Of a stretch of DNA of 64,000 nt, positions 1-13,132 are shown one piece after another. The translations under genes and the position numbers were made by a program. Under the pieces are notes generated by a model. That model was not told the DNA's origin and did no database searches. It saw only the letters and a program-made list of their open reading frames with translations. The stretch comes from Ulota crispa. Lineage: Eukaryota > Streptophyta > Bryopsida > Orthotrichales > Orthotrichaceae. Within the stretch, counting starts at the first letter, position 1. Each line of letters opens with the position of its first letter. The stretch lies in contig OY987247.1 of the NCBI GenBank assembly GCA_963920765.1, positions 17,146,471 to 17,210,470 on the forward strand. Reading direction: 5' to 3'.

Positions 1-669
1 ACTTCTGAATATTGGTTGTGACCGTATTCAACGAGATTTAGCAAGAGCATGGGTCATTGAATACATATTTGTAAGGAAATCCAGTTTCAATTGGTTGAGA
101 ATACTTTTGGGAGAAGGTGCAATAAAGAGCAGCTGAGGAATCCCAATATTAATGTTGTGTTTTCTCTACTTTAGCATTTGTAAAAATTCTTGTTTTCTGA
201 GCTTTACCGGTCTCTATGAATGTTTGTACAAGTGTTTATTGCTTCATGCCAATTTGCCAAATATCAATTAAATTTTCAAGTTCACAGCTAGGAGTTTGTG
301 CAAGTATCGATTAGGTATCAAAATCCAAGATTAGAGTCTATAGGTAGAGTAAATTTCAAATTTGAGATGACAACCTCTGTAAATTGGATTTTAGAGCAGT
401 CGATGTGAGTGAAACCAGCATCAAGCTTCCATTTTCAATTATCCTCAAGCAATGAAGGCAGGGAGTGAGAAGCTGAGAAAGAGTGAAGCATACTGCGCAA
501 AGCAGAACCAAAAGCGCAAGAGAATGACAAATTCCAAATTGAGATCCAAATTAGGGATTCCAAACTTAGAAACCAGATTAGGGATTTCAATCCACAACTA
601 TAGGATAAATCTCATGGTTGTAGTGTCACATTACACGGCCTTTGGGTTTTTGGTCATAGGATCTTATAT

Positions 670-724
<55 letters not shown>

Positions 725-1934
725 GCCATAAGTCCATGAGAATTAATAATCTTTTAAATATTTGAGTATATTATTGTGAGTCATACAACACAGTAGAAGA
801 AATCCTACAATAAACGATTGGTTCACAACGACTCCCAATGTCCTAAATGACTCAATTTGACTGTAATTGAGTCATTGTATAGTTGTTTAGGACATTTGTA
901 GTTGTCATGAACTAGTCGTTCAAGACAGGTTTTTCTTCTAGTGACACAAGGTATTTTTCTTGTGTTTGGAATAGATCCACACCTTTGCTACATTTGAGGT
1001 CAACAAAAGAATTAGCATTTAGATCAATGTGGTTCTTGTGAACTATTCAAAATCTCAAATTAAAGTTGCTTGTTGGTAACAAATGATAGTTATACAACAC
1101 TATTATGCCCTTTGAATGTTTAAGGGTAAAATATAGATTGAGCTCATATTATTAATTGTTTTTATACATTATTTTTAATATAGAATTCTTAAATACACAT
1201 AAAAGAAATTGTTAACCGACTATTGCATGTAGGTGCTAGCGTGTGCAAATTGGAACAATTAACCTAGAAGCAAAAACACATACCACCTTGTAAGAATTCC
1301 AAACCATTTGATTGTGCAAACTGAAATAATTGCCCTACTAAGATTAATTGTCATAAAAGATTGACAAACTAGGCATTTGCATTAGGTAATTAATAATTAA
1401 AAGAAAAAGTTTTGAAAAGAAGCAGTGACTGGACTTATTAACCAAAAACGTAAAAATGAATAGCAAAAGAATTATGTGTACTATGTATATTCAAATATTA
1501 TCTTGCCATTTTGATTAGGTTATAGAGCATGCATACAGACAATTTGACCAGACTTGACTATTTGACCTCCCTTAGAACACCAGAAAAGATTATAACTTCA
1601 TACATTGTATCTAGTGCATAAAAAATGGACTGCAAGTGAATGTAGTTAACTTGTAAGAGTGTTCTCCTTCTATTTAAATCTTTTAAACAAAAGTCTATTT
1701 GGAAATGACTTTAGTCACAAAACAATACTTGTTTTACCATTCCTCTTAAAGAACCCCTATACTAGGGTTTCATGGGTTTTGTGGAAAAGGCAAAACATAG
1801 TTTACACTTGTATAGGTGAGATTTAAGCGAGTTTTTTCAAGTCCAAGTGTCGTCACTCCTTACGTGAAATGAAATAGGAATACTGTCTTGTTAGTCGTTG
1901 AAGAGAAGGTGAACTACTCTTGTTAGTTTGAAGC
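1..1934. other. AT-rich intergenic DNA without a gene
   Basis: No reading frame here looks like a protein; the 95-codon frame near 452-739 ends in codons made by the microsatellite at 662-723. I see no splice-linked exons on either strand. A weak imperfect inverted pair around 820-930 (contcerning the word actcaatt and its partner) may be a decayed foldback element, but its ends are not clear. Confidence 0.6.
662..723. repeat. TTTA then TA microsatellite
   Basis: A run of TTTA tetranucleotides passes directly into a run of TA dinucleotides. It is a simple-sequence repeat with no sign of function. Confidence 0.9.
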
Positions 1935-1938
1935 TTGA

Positions 1939-2854
1939 CCCCTAAAGGACCATTGTCCCTTTGGAGGACAAATGGGATTTTGGGCATGTACCTATGGCTA
2001 AACTACTTTGCGTGATTTTCTGAGACTTTCATGAAAGGTGAGGAATTCAAAAATCTAAATGGGAATGTAATTTTTTCTTCATTCCAACATTTATTGAAGA
2101 AGTTATGCATGAAAATATGGAAAATACTGCTCCTTGGGCAACCAAAAACTTCTTTAAATTTCTTTTGTTTCAAATAAAAATCTGAAATAGGTTCTTTAGA
2201 CTTATATAGACGTGGGGAGCTTTGAATCATTCAATTCTAATACATGACATGAAAGTTATGAGGAGTTTTTGTTTGCGGGCAATTCTAGATTCTCTACTCT
2301 AAAATAAACTTTGAAATCCTTTGCTTTACTCAATTTTCATTATTTAGGAAAAAATACAAAACCTAAGGATGTAGATTGTTTAGCACAACATTACAACCAT
2401 TGGGATTTGCATTTTTCATTTTAATAATTAAATTCTCAACAATTTAGTGTTTTGACTCATTCTCTACTTCTTTTTACTTACTATTTTTTCCCATGTGTTG
2501 AATAGTTCCAATTGATTTGAAAATTCTCCCACACATACCTAACTTGGTCTCCTACATGGGAAAAATAAACCCCAACTTTGTGTAGAGTAATTTTTTTGCT
2601 CTAAGAGTGGTCAAAGCCTTTTGAAATTTTTGGGCAGCAGCAAAAAAACTTTTTTTTTGCAATTCAAATGTAATTGTCTCACTCATTTTTTTGTAAATTG
2701 AGCTGATTTTCCTACCACGTCTACCTCTTGTAGTCTACTATGAGATTTTATGGTTTCTTGTAAAAAACTTTTTTTCTTACCATTGTACTTGCTTCCCCAA
2801 AAGTGGCAGTTTTTTCTGTTTTTCACAGAAAAAATGGCTTGGTCCTTTAGGGGG
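1939..2854. mobile_element. piggyBac-like MITE, family A copy 1
   Basis: The left end reads CCCCTAAAGGACCA and the right end reads TGGTCCTTTAGGGG, a terminal inverted repeat. Flanks are TTGA on the left and TTAA on the right, so the expected TTAA duplication has one change. The first ~350 bases resemble the element at 39700-40419 (shared words such as gggcatgtaccta). No transposase frame is visible, so it is non-autonomous. The TTAA target with a CCC-starting end is the known signature of piggyBac elements; the assignment is inference. Confidence 0.75.
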
Positions 2855-2858
2855 TTAA

Positions 2859-4511
2859 GAGGACTTCTTTGGTTGGTTTGTTTGGTGCTTGGATGTTAGC
2901 TACATGTTGCACTTTGAGTTGAGCGGCAAACTCATGCTCAGCAATAAAAGAGTGCACAAGATCGTCATTATTGTTTGCACTTGCTAGATTGTAGTCCATG
3001 TTGATTGTTCAAACCAATCTCAATCAACCTCCAATCCTTCTAGCAAACATTGAGTTTGGAAAAATGTGGCATGCAAGAAGATTTAGTTTTTGAATATATG
3101 ATATGCAGAAGATTTCAGTTTTTGAAAAATATGACATGTAGAGAACTTCAATTTTGTGCAATGTCACAATAGTACTAGACTTTAAGCTTTGTTTTAAAAA
3201 ATGTGATGCGTGAGCTCTCCATGTAACCGCTTGAAGCTAATAATTTTTGAACTTATTTTCTAAGACAACAAACATGCAGTATAGTGCACATGCATGCTTA
3301 ATGGAAATAAGATACCAAAACTATTGTAAACACACACACATAATCTTCACCAACTAGATTATTTTATAGTAAAGCGCAAAATTGTAGGGAGTTGTCTTGA
3401 GCAGTTGACAATACTGTAAATTGCAGATTACATAGTGATTTTGTTACATTTTGATTGGCAAACTTACGCATAGTAAGTGTAAAGACAAATTAAATAAATA
3501 AATAAAATAATGAATACATTAAAATAAAATTTAAACTAAATTTGTAAATACAACAAAAAGGTTGAATCACAAGAATAAGACTAATAGTATCACAAGATTG
3601 TAAAATAAAATAAAAATAGAAGCTGAAGTTAGAGAATCCAATATGCAACTATTAAACAAATTAAAAGCATAGAGATCATTAAGATCTAGACAAGTTTTTG
3701 CAATATTAGCAAAAGCTAATTTTTTTAATAATTAGATTCTTTTTAGCATTTTTGCGCTTTATGACATTCAATTTTTTTGTAAAATAAAATCCATCTTTCA
3801 AATTATTCATAATAATTGAGATAACCTAAGGAGCTTTAATCTCATTTAACAAAAATATTAATTAATTATTAAATTTTTTACTCTACCTCTTACATACCTA
3901 AGTCTAGATGATGCATGACTGGGACTTGTCTTGTGTGCCAAAAGAGATTTCTGCGTGAGCTTGAATGGATTCTAGTTAGTGAGCACATAGTGAATGGCGT
4001 TAGAATTGCAATCTTGTAGATGGTTGGGTGGCATTAAGGTCATTGGTTAGGATGTTTGCGTTGTTGCATTAGCGAGAGGTTACTAAACAGATTCATAGAT
4101 GATAAGACTTTCGCGTATTTTATATGGAGTGGAGGATTAATGTGCAACTCACTGTGCTTTTTGCTTGTCTATGGCCATTGGTTTTGTTCAAGTAAAGAGC
4201 TTCACTCAGTCTGAGAATTAACATTCTAGTTGCAGCTTTTTTTAGATTTGAGACTGTCTCTTCCAATCCATGAAAAATGTTGCCTTCTAGTTGTGTTTAT
4301 CTTAAAGCTAGCAAAGAACTTGAAGTCAATTTATGCACTCTTTAGTACGCATTCTCATCAAAAGATCAACTTGTGTCTGTTTCACTGCTGAGCTATTTTA
4401 CTTGTTTTTGAACGTGGGCATTTGCACAAAGTTTTGTGTCATAGTTGTTTATCACAAATCAATATTAGCATACAATTTGTAAACATTATTTTAATATTGT
4501 TGTGAGTAATT

Positions 4512-4515
<4 letters not shown>
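2859..4515. other. AT-rich intergenic DNA, nothing recognised
   Basis: No gene, RNA or bounded repeat was recognised. Composition is uniformly AT-rich with scattered homopolymer runs. Confidence 0.55.

Positions 4516-4570
<55 letters not shown>
4516..4570. repeat. TA microsatellite
   Basis: About 25 TA dinucleotides lie directly against the left edge of the C-rich tandem tract that begins near 4575. Confidence 0.9.
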
Positions 4571-4574
4571 TAGT

Positions 4575-4985
4575 ATATTGCTCGTTGTACCGACGGTTTT
4601 ATACCCCCCCACCCCCTATCCCCGTGCTCCACAATCCTTGTGCCCCCATATTCCCATGCTCTCTATCCCCGTGCCTCTATCCCCGTGCCCCTTTATCCTT
4701 ATGCCCTCTTATTCCTATGCCCCCTTATCCCCGTGCCCTTCTTTTGGCCAAGAGAAAGTTGTGGTGCAATTGCCAATGACGATGAAACTGCAAGTGACTT
4801 CTTGTTAATGTCTAGTAAAGCAGATAAAAGAGAGTCATAGGCGATTTTACTTTATCCATTTATACCTTTTCAATCCTAGTCATGCCCAAACCTAACTTAT
4901 GCCCAACCCTAACTGATTGAATGCTATTACATGATAGGCCCTAATTGACTGACCGCTATTCTTTTATTAATATAAATATATATAT
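4575..4985. repeat. Left arm of inverted repeat with C-rich tandem tract
   Basis: The segment starts near CTAGTATATTGCTCG, runs through a degenerate tandem tract built on words like CCCCGTGCTCC and CCTTGTGCCC, and ends in unique sequence. The same material occurs in reverse complement at 6672-7170, including the unique part (agtcatgcc..aacttatgcc against its complement). Frames across the tract are all open because of the base bias and are not genes. The start resembles the conserved ends of some plant Helitrons, but I cannot confirm that. Confidence 0.7.
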
Positions 4986-5893
4986 ATAAAATAATAAAAA
5001 TATACTTTTTTAAGTTTTGGAGTTATTTAAGCTCTATCACCAATCTTCAAAATTTAAACTATCTTTTGCTCATGTTTGAAAAAACATAATCACAATAATT
5101 ATGCATCAATTCAAATTTTTTTTGTATTTAGGTAAGTTGTTAATTTTTCTAAATATAAATTTTATCAGCATTACAATTGTTTAATATAGATAAAATAAGT
5201 AAAATATGTGAAATTAATTTTTAACATAATTGAATTTACAAATTGATAATATAAGTACTTCAGAAGTATTTATATTGATAAAACAGTTATTCAATGAAAC
5301 AATATACACATGAGATTTTATCACAATAATTATATGTAACAAATTCATGAATTTTTTATTGATATCTAATCATAAAACAACTTGATTTCATTAAATCCTA
5401 GTTTGGCTTTTTGCACAATTTAAATGCAATTGTAAACTTTAATAATGTTAGCATTTGATTTTTTGCTCAATCATTATTAAAACAAAGTCAAGTATGGAAA
5501 ATCTGCAAAACAAATCTTTTAAAATCTAATAATTGAAGTCAAACATGAAAAAGAATTAAAAATAATATGCATATTTGCATTCACAAACTTCACTTCTATT
5601 ACCAACGCAACAATGTTAGAAGGCTTGTGATTAGACCATCTAAGCATAGGTTTGCTTCTGTGGAAAAATCAGAGTAGTTTGGTAAAATGGAAATATTTTT
5701 GGTAGAAAGTCAAAGAAGAGATAGTTTTGTGGCCATTTAATTTGAAATTTTTTAAGCTAGTATGAATTAACTACAATTTATCAAAGCAAACGGTGCATAC
5801 GTAGCTATTCTTAATCATAGGTGGTAGCATTCATGATGCAAAGGCAGCTTGTAAATGGAGCACATGAGTCCTAAAAGCAACCACTACAAAGCC
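4985..5893. repeat. Direct duplication, copy 1
   Basis: About 909 bases match 7175-8505 almost base for base, apart from a 409-bp insertion in the second copy. Similarity stops sharply after ccactacaaagcca. Copy 1 runs into the pseudogene fragment, copy 2 does not. Confidence 0.88.
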
Positions 5894-6660
5894 ACTAATG
5901 CCTTTGAGGCGAGGCTTGGCACCCATGCCACCACCACATTTGCTGATCAAATTTCAGAAACTGGAGACAAATTTAGTGAGGTGCCAAAGTCCAATCTTGT
6001 GCTCATTGTGGTGGACGCCAACAAGGAGATTAATATGAACGCATTGGATTGGGCTCTTAGCTATGTGGATTAGAAAGGGGATTATGTCAAGTTGCTGGGC
6101 GTTGTGCAACACATTCTGAATCCAAGTAAGTCAGGCGATGGTTCCAAGGGTTTTGTAGTGAGCTTTGATAAAAAAAATTAGGGTTAAGTTTTTGGTGCTT
6201 TGGCTATGGTTTGACATGGGGATGGCACCATGCAGTGGGTTATAAATTTTGAGCCAATGGGAAGAGCTAGAATGGAGCAAACTGAAAAGTCTTGGATATT
6301 GCAATTGCGGCTCACTTATCCAAGTTTGAAAGCATATCCAATGTCTATGGCAAGGTTGAGAAAATGGGGGTATGGATCAATGCACTAGTTGATTTTTTAG
6401 ATTCAAGCTTGGTACCTAGGATTTTTTATTCAATACCAATCTAGCAAATTGACCTCTGAGGTGTTTGTTAGACGCCTTCCAAAGCATTTGCTTGTCACTC
6501 AAGTAACATAATTTGATACTAGTAATCACATTAATTTTGGTACCTTCAAGGAGATTCTTCAGGATTTGGACTTGAGGATAGGCTTCTAATATGCTCCCAA
6601 TGTAAGAGTTGGTCCGAAGCAAGCACCCCTGCTAGTATTGGATAAGATCCCTCTGGTGGG
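5855..6660 (+). pseudogene. Decayed USP-domain kinase-like fragment
   Basis: The first 72 codons contain LVLIVVDANKEINMNALDWA, which resembles the first strand and helix of the universal-stress-protein-like domain at the N-terminus of some plant receptor-like cytoplasmic kinases. A stop follows, then YVKLLGVVQHILNP continues the same domain in the same frame. Further on, words like DIAIAAHLSKFESISNVYGK appear in another frame. No kinase domain is seen. I read it as a broken, partly duplicated gene copy caught between repeats; the family assignment is from motif memory only. It sits between direct duplication copy 1 and the inverted-repeat right arm. Confidence 0.5.
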
Positions 6661-6671
6661 GTAACACAACT

Positions 6672-7170
6672 TGATATCTATATCTATAAAAGAATAGCGT
6701 TCAGTCAGTTAGGGCCTATCATATAATAGTGTTCAATCAGTTAGGGTTGGGCATAAGTTAGGTTCAGGCATGACTAGGATCAAAAAGGTATAGATGGATA
6801 AAGTAAAACCACCTATGGCTCTCTTTTATCTACTTCACTAGACATTAACTACAAGTCACTGGTAGTTGCACCGTCATTGACAGTTGCACCACAACTTTCT
6901 CTTGGCCAAAAGAGGGCACATGAATAAGGGGGCACGGGGATAGGAGGACACATGGATGAAGGGTCACGGGGATAGAGGATACAAGGATAAAGGGGCAAGG
7001 GGATAAGAGGGCACGGCGATAGAGGGCACAGGGATATGGGGCATAAGGATTGGGGAGCACGGGGATATGGGGCACAAGAATCAGGGAGCACGGGGATATG
7101 GGGCACAAGGATTGGGGAGCACGGGTATAGGGGGTGGAATATAAACCTGTCGATACGATGGGCAGTATAT
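6672..7170. repeat. Right arm of inverted repeat with G-rich tandem tract
   Basis: This is the reverse complement of the 4575-4985 segment, with a longer tandem tract at 6915-7135 (words like GGGGAGCACGGGGATATGGG). Together the arms enclose duplication copy 1 and the pseudogene fragment. The tract differs in copy number between arms, as expected for slippage. Confidence 0.7.
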
Positions 7171-7174
7171 ATAA

Positions 7175-8505
7175 TGATAATAATAATAAAACTAATAATA
7201 TACTTTTTTAAAATTTTGGAGTTATTTAAGCTCTATCACCCATCTTCAAAATTTAACCTATCTTTTGCACATGTTTGAAAAAACATAATCACAATAATTA
7301 TGCATCAATTCAAAATTTTCTTGTATTTAGGTAAGTTATTAATTTTTCTAAATATAAAGTTTATTAGCATTACAATTGTTTAATATAGATAAAATAAGTA
7401 AAATATGTGAAATTAATTTTTAACATAATTGAATTTACAAATTGATAATATAAGTACTTCAGAAGTATTTATATTGATAAAATAGTTATTCAATGAAACT
7501 ATATACACATGAGATTTTATCACAATAATTATAGGGAATTACTACAGCAACACCCTAAATTGCTAACGGGACACTCCCTTTTAGCATGAAAATGTGATTT
7601 TTAATGTTGATTTTGCTAATTTTTTTATTTGGATTAAAAGACTTGTTTCACCTTTATCATTCTAAGGCTATACTAAATAAAAAATAGGTGTGCTTAAATT
7701 TCAAACTAAAAATATAGGACTTTTGAGTTACTTAAAGCAAAAATATATCAAAAAATAGTATTGGTGCAATAATATTTCAATATTTTTTGTCTTTGTCATG
7801 TTTTCTTTCAAGGAGGTGATAATGTTGCGATTGAATGAATAATGGACCACTTAATAAATCAAAAATAGCACTAACTTATCAAATTACATGCTCAAAGGGG
7901 TGTCCTGTTAGTAATTTAGGGTGTTGATTTAGTAATTCCCTAATTATATGTAACAAATTCATGAATTTTTTATTGATATCTAATCGTGAAACATCTTGAT
8001 TTCATTAAATTCTAGTTTGGCTTTTTGCACAATTTAAATGCAATTGTAAACTTTAATAATGTTAGCATTTGATTTTTTGCTCAATCATTATTAAAACAAA
8101 GTCAAGTATGGAAAATCTGCAAAACAAATCTTTTAAAATCTAATAATTGAAGTCAAACATGAAAAAGAATTAAAAATAATATGCATATTTGCATTTACAA
8201 ACTTCACTTCTATTACCAACGCAACAATGTTAGAAGGCTTGTGATTAGACCATCTAAGCATAGGTTTGCTTCTGTGGAAAAATCAGAGTAGCTTGGTAAA
8301 ATGGAAATATTTTTGGTAGAAAGTCAAAGAAGAGATAGTTTTGTGGCCATTTAATTTGAAATTTTTTAAGCTAGTATGAATTAACTACAATTTATCAAAG
8401 CAAACGGTGCATACGTAGCTATTCTTAATCATAGGTGGTAGCATTCATGATGCAAAGGCAGCTTGTAAATGGAGCACATGAGTCCTAAAAGCAACCACTA
8501 CAAAG
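7175..8505. repeat. Direct duplication, copy 2
   Basis: It matches 4985-5893 with few substitutions and carries one extra 409-bp element at 7533-7941. The divergence between copies looks small, so the duplication is probably recent, and the inserted element is younger still. Confidence 0.88.
7533..7941. mobile_element. MITE with AGGGAATTAC ends, dated by empty site
   Basis: The ends are inverted repeats of about 45 bases: AGGGAATTACTACAGCAACA on the left, and a closely similar reverse complement ending GTAATTCCCT on the right. AATTAT is present on both sides (7527-7532 and 7942-7947). The paralogous site near 5330 lacks the element and has AATTAT once. No coding capacity. The superfamily is not clear to me. 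Confidence 0.85.
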
Positions 8506-10702
8506 CCAAGAATTAGAATGCTCCAATAAAGCTCTTAAAGCGTACAAGCACCCATTCCGTATTCTAATGCTCAAATCATGATAGAGATCAAGTTTTCATT
8601 TATTTTAGTATGACATGTATCTATATTTTATTGAAAGACAAATTTGAAAACAATTATGACCAATAAGCACACACAATAGTGGCTCATGTCACTCTCTTAA
8701 ATTCCTAAAATGATGCATACACATATACAATTTTTGAACAAAAAAAAAAAGTGACCCGTAGTTTTTGAGACCCTACACGGTCGGTTCAAAATGCCTAGGT
8801 CAAATTAGAGCCTCCTACCTTGAGAACTTTTGAATCTCCCGTTACAATAGAATTGTAAGCTAATATCTTGTAAACTAATATCTTTTATAAACTAATGTAT
8901 GACACATATCTCAATATCAAACCATATGTCAGCCATAAACCAAAGTAATTAATTCAATAGTAGTAATGCTCCTTGATGCTATCCCGGCACTAACCTCAAG
9001 GTCACTTTATTTACACTTCCACAAAATTAACTAACAAATACTTAAGGGCTGTTCAGACTTGATGTTACAAAAAACCTCATTGTTAAAATAAAACCATAGA
9101 AGAAACAAGAACTGCCTTTGTACAGCTCCCAAGCCTACATGCAATTTGTATTGAGAATAAAGTTTTAATTTTTTTGCTTACAAATAGACAGCAATGTTCA
9201 CACATCATATTTCAGTTTAGGATGTTTGGTAATTGCCCACATTGAATTCCATTTAACTAAATGTGGATTCACACCTGGTGTTACATAAATCCCCGGTTAT
9301 TATGCAACGTGCAGATCTTTTGGAAAACAAACCCTTTCCACACAATTTGATGTTCCAAAGCTACTGTAATATTACCTCAGGGAGGTCACTCCTCATATTT
9401 TTGGCTACACATGTAACCAAAATTTTTGACCCTTATCTTATGTTGTAAAAAATCAATTAAATATTTTGAAAAAATTACAGTGTGTTTCTCTATATTGAAA
9501 GTTTACATTGTGCATTATTGAAACAATTTTTTGTTTTAAAAAAAGAAAATAAATGCATTGTATAGCTAGAATTTCTTTTTGATACCCTATATTATATAGT
9601 AAAAAAAATTAGAAAAATACTTTTAAATTTGTTATAGTTTTTGTATACCAAAGTTAGATGCAATTGTCATTCAAGCGCAATCTTGATAAATATTTGAAGT
9701 GAAAACTTAATTGTTTTAGTGCAATCTTCAATTGCGCATTTGGATATCTTATTTAATTAATTTGAATCCAATTTTTTTCACATAAAAGATATAATTATTT
9801 TGTGACAACTTCCAAAAACTTGGAGCTAAATCAAAATTTATTAAAAAATAAAAAAGGGGTGGAAAATTTACTTGGTCGCACGTGATATCCAAAAGATACA
9901 TTGAATGACCTCCTCGGAAATATTACGTTGCATCTACTAGTTCACATGTGCAACTAGAGGTGCAACTATATAATTTGCTACTTGACCTACACAAATCTAG
10001 GAAATTTGAGGAATCACCGCAACAAACCGGGAGTGATATGCTCAAGGCAGCTGAGGAGTTGGAGTTGCAAGAGTTTTTTGAGCCGTTAAGATAGAAGCAC
10101 CTAAATGAGACACCATTTGTTTATGGACACCTAGAAATGAGCTAGTATTTGATACAACAAACATCCAAATCAGACAAGGAGGTTAGCTTAAGCTGTCACC
10201 ATAATTTAGCAAAGGAACACAAATTGTGTGGATGGCAATTTAATTAGGATTGCATGTTACTATGGTCTTTATGTGGTCGTTTTTTCATTTCAATACAACC
10301 ATTTCAACGAGGGTCTAGTGTTCACAATAGGTGAGTCTAGGGAGTTTTCTTCAACAATTTGTAGTTTATTCATACAATCTCAGAAAATTCCAAAAACAAA
10401 TTTTCAGCACTCTTTGCTAGTTTTCTAACCCTTCTACAATTTTAGAATCTCCATGCACACTTCTAGTGAATTGATTTAACAAAAGTGTCACATTTAGGTG
10501 CTTCTACCATACTGCAATGTGTTGCAATTTAGTGTCCAAATTTTTTATTAAAAAATATTAATTAATTAATGCTAGCCATGTGAAGAATCTTGACTTTTAC
10601 AATTAGCATTTCATTGCTGAGAATGTGGATTGCTTCACCATGTGCTTGAAGGGATTTTGAATTTACACAAATGTCATGAGCTAGTAATAAATTTGTAACA
10701 CT
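8506..10702. other. AT-rich intergenic DNA, nothing recognised
   Basis: No gene-like frame, exon series or bounded repeat is recognised on either strand. Confidence 0.55.
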
Positions 10703-10706
10703 TTAA

Positions 10707-11071
10707 CCCTTAAACGTCGGCAAGGACAAAAATTGTCCTCTAGCCTCCAAAAAACACTTTGTACTGCAAAGAAAAGTACTTTCTCACCTGATTTTTTTGT
10801 AGAAGTGACCATAGATACATGGTGCACCATGGGAAGCAAAAAATAACCTTAGCTAAGGCATTCATATTTTTTGATAACCCAAATTGTGAGAAGATTCAAA
10901 GCCATGGTGTTAGGTCCCTTGCTGTCCTTCTTGCAATTTTCATGAGGGCACCAATCATACCATGCACTATTGACTTTTGTAACTTTAAGAAACAGTATTT
11001 TATTGGTGGGCACATGCCACAATATTGTAGATGCCATTGTAGAGGGCAGGCACAACCACCCAGCCAACGGG
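10707..11071. mobile_element. piggyBac-like MITE, family B copy 1
   Basis: A 365-bp element with TTAA on both sides (10703-10706 and 11072-11075). The left end is CCCTTAAACGTCGG, the right end is CCAACGGG. It is similar throughout to 40424-40779 (shared words around acattttt/tgtcct and attgactttt). The 103-codon frame inside it is probably incidental. Confidence 0.72.
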
Positions 11072-11181
11072 TTAAGCATTGTTTAGAATATACTACAATA
11101 AATTTATTTGTCTTTTTTTTCTACAAATGAATTTCATACAGAATCATGCAAAATGAGAGGTTGATAACTATGATTTAGTAT

Positions 11182-11660
11182 GGGAATTGACATATGCACA
11201 CCTAGTGTTTGATATATGCACACCCAAGGTTTGATATATGCACATCCAAGGTATGATATATGCACATCCAAGGTTTGATATATGCACATCCAGGGTTTGA
11301 TATATGCACACCATGGGGGGCAAATTTTAGATGTTTACCATCAATATGTTGAGTTTGAAAATTTAGAATTCAAATTTGGATTTAGAGATCTTGATTTAGT
11401 CTAGAATCATAAAGGAGGCTACAATTAAACAACATCCATTGAAAAACTTATCTAGGGGACAAATTATTACTTTAACTTTTATTTGGAAAAAAAGCTAAGC
11501 TTTTCCATTGGATGTTGTTCAATTGTAACCTCCTTTATGGTTCTAAACTAACTAAATCAAGATTTCTAAATCCATATGTGAATTCAAACTTTCTAAATTC
11601 AACTTGTGTGGATGGTAAATATCTAAAATTAACCCCCCAAGTGTGCATATATCAATTTCC
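11182..11660. mobile_element. Foldback MITE, family H copy 1
   Basis: The element is a long imperfect palindrome running from GGGAATTGACATATGCACAC to ATATATCAATTTCC. Between 11190 and 11310 the terminal word (tttgatatatgcacatcc) is repeated about six times. Inner arms pair through ggaggctacaatt and its complement. It is related to 20905-22311 and 48454-48864. Non-coding. Confidence 0.8.
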
Positions 11661-12857
11661 TTTAGTATTCTCTAATTTCTAATAAAAACAATTTGTTGCA
11701 TTTTATTGGAAGGACCAAGATGCAAAATCGCAAATGCACAATTGAAAAATCTAGTTTTAGTTTTAAACTTACCATCTACAAGCAAGGATGCAGGTCGAGT
11801 AGGTGCTCCAAACAAATTCGCATCCAAGCAATTCTCCATGATGCATGTTTTACAAAAGTTTTGCATGATTAAACACAACATGTAAAGCCAAGGAAGCAAA
11901 TTTGTAAGGCGCTAAGTGCTAATAGAAGAATGTGAAAAACGTCATGAATGAATTTGTGAATTCAATCTTGCAAGCCAAAACAACTGTCTGAACAATATCA
12001 ATACTTGCTCAACAATACAAAAAATGAGAGCAAAAGCCACTGCAAATCAAAGTTGCACTCTCTATTTTCTTACTATACCAAGGCTCCACTTCTCTATGCA
12101 AGTTGATAACCCTAAGCATTCACGCACAACTACTATGCAAAAGCCTTGCCCAATAGTGGGTGTCAAACTTTTGATTTTTGGTGATTTTTGGATAACTTTA
12201 TTCTGCAATTTACTCAAAGTTATGGGGTGGTTGCTCATTCAACAATCCACAAAGTTGTCATCTTTACAAACTTCACAAACCACTTGATAACTCTAGTTGC
12301 TTCCCTTGCATAACTCCTTCCCTTTTTCCCTAGATGCGCAATGGAGTGAATTGTTAAGGAAAACTTCAAAATTTTCTCATTAAAATTAGCAATTGGCACT
12401 TGCTACGCTACACATTCACTTAGATAAAATGCAAGCTAAAATTTTCAATAAGTCTTCAAATTGTATTTATGAGATAATGTCACAAAGAATGGAGATGTGA
12501 CATTACAAAGGTCAAATGTGGTATTACAAAAGTCACTAAGATTGTATCTATAATATCACAAAAAGTTAAGGTGTGATATTAAAAAGGTTAGGATGTGATA
12601 TTACAAAGGTAACTGTGATTTCAATAGTATGATTAATAGCAACATCATAAAAACTCACAATAATCACGTGCTTCTATATTAGAGAACATAGATTTTGAAA
12701 AGCGTTAGACAACAATTGCAAAGAGAATTGGTTATAAACGAGCTCAATAACAAAATTGCACAAATGAGAATTTGCAGTTTAGTAATGGAACAAGGTTAGC
12801 TTGCTAAAAGAGAGAGCTCGACACGATCACTTGATAACCTTTATAAACAAAGTTCAT
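11661..12857. other. Intergenic DNA, nothing recognised
   Basis: No gene is seen. A short imperfect direct repeat around 12480-12610 (words like gtgatattacaaa and gtgacattacaaa) is the only local structure. Confidence 0.5.
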
Positions 12858-13132
12858 AAAATGTCATATTAGGTAGATTGGGAAAAACAAAGGTACCATT
12901 TTGTACACCTTAAACCCAAAAAGTTACCTCAAACCAGATTCAAAAGTATCAAATTCAGTTCAAGCCACTAACATTTTTTCCCTCACAAATTCCTCCTCTC
13001 AGGTGAGGGCACGTGTACCCAAAAAAATGGTGGAGCTTGATTTGGAGTGATCACCCCAAACCTTCAAAAGTCCCAAAATGGATGTTTTGACCCAATTTAA
13101 TGAATATGGTGTTATAACTAGTTTGAGTTATC
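12858..13132. mobile_element. MITE family G copy 1
   Basis: It shares about 250 bases with the block inserted at 36155-36426 (for example cctcaaaccagattcaaaag and gatcaccccaaac). The ends are short imperfect inverted repeats around attgggaaa and ccaattta. No coding capacity. Confidence 0.6.

Noticed and set aside
452-739. 95-codon frame on the plus strand
   Set aside because: The last third is encoded by the TTTA/TA microsatellite and the rest has no domain, splice context or coding bias.
6845-7108. Two overlapping Pro/Cys-rich frames on the minus strand
   Set aside because: They are translations of the C-rich tandem tract; both shifted frames are open for the same reason.
10819-11130. 103-codon frame
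   Set aside because: It overlaps the family B element and runs past its end; the related copy at 40424 does not keep it open.
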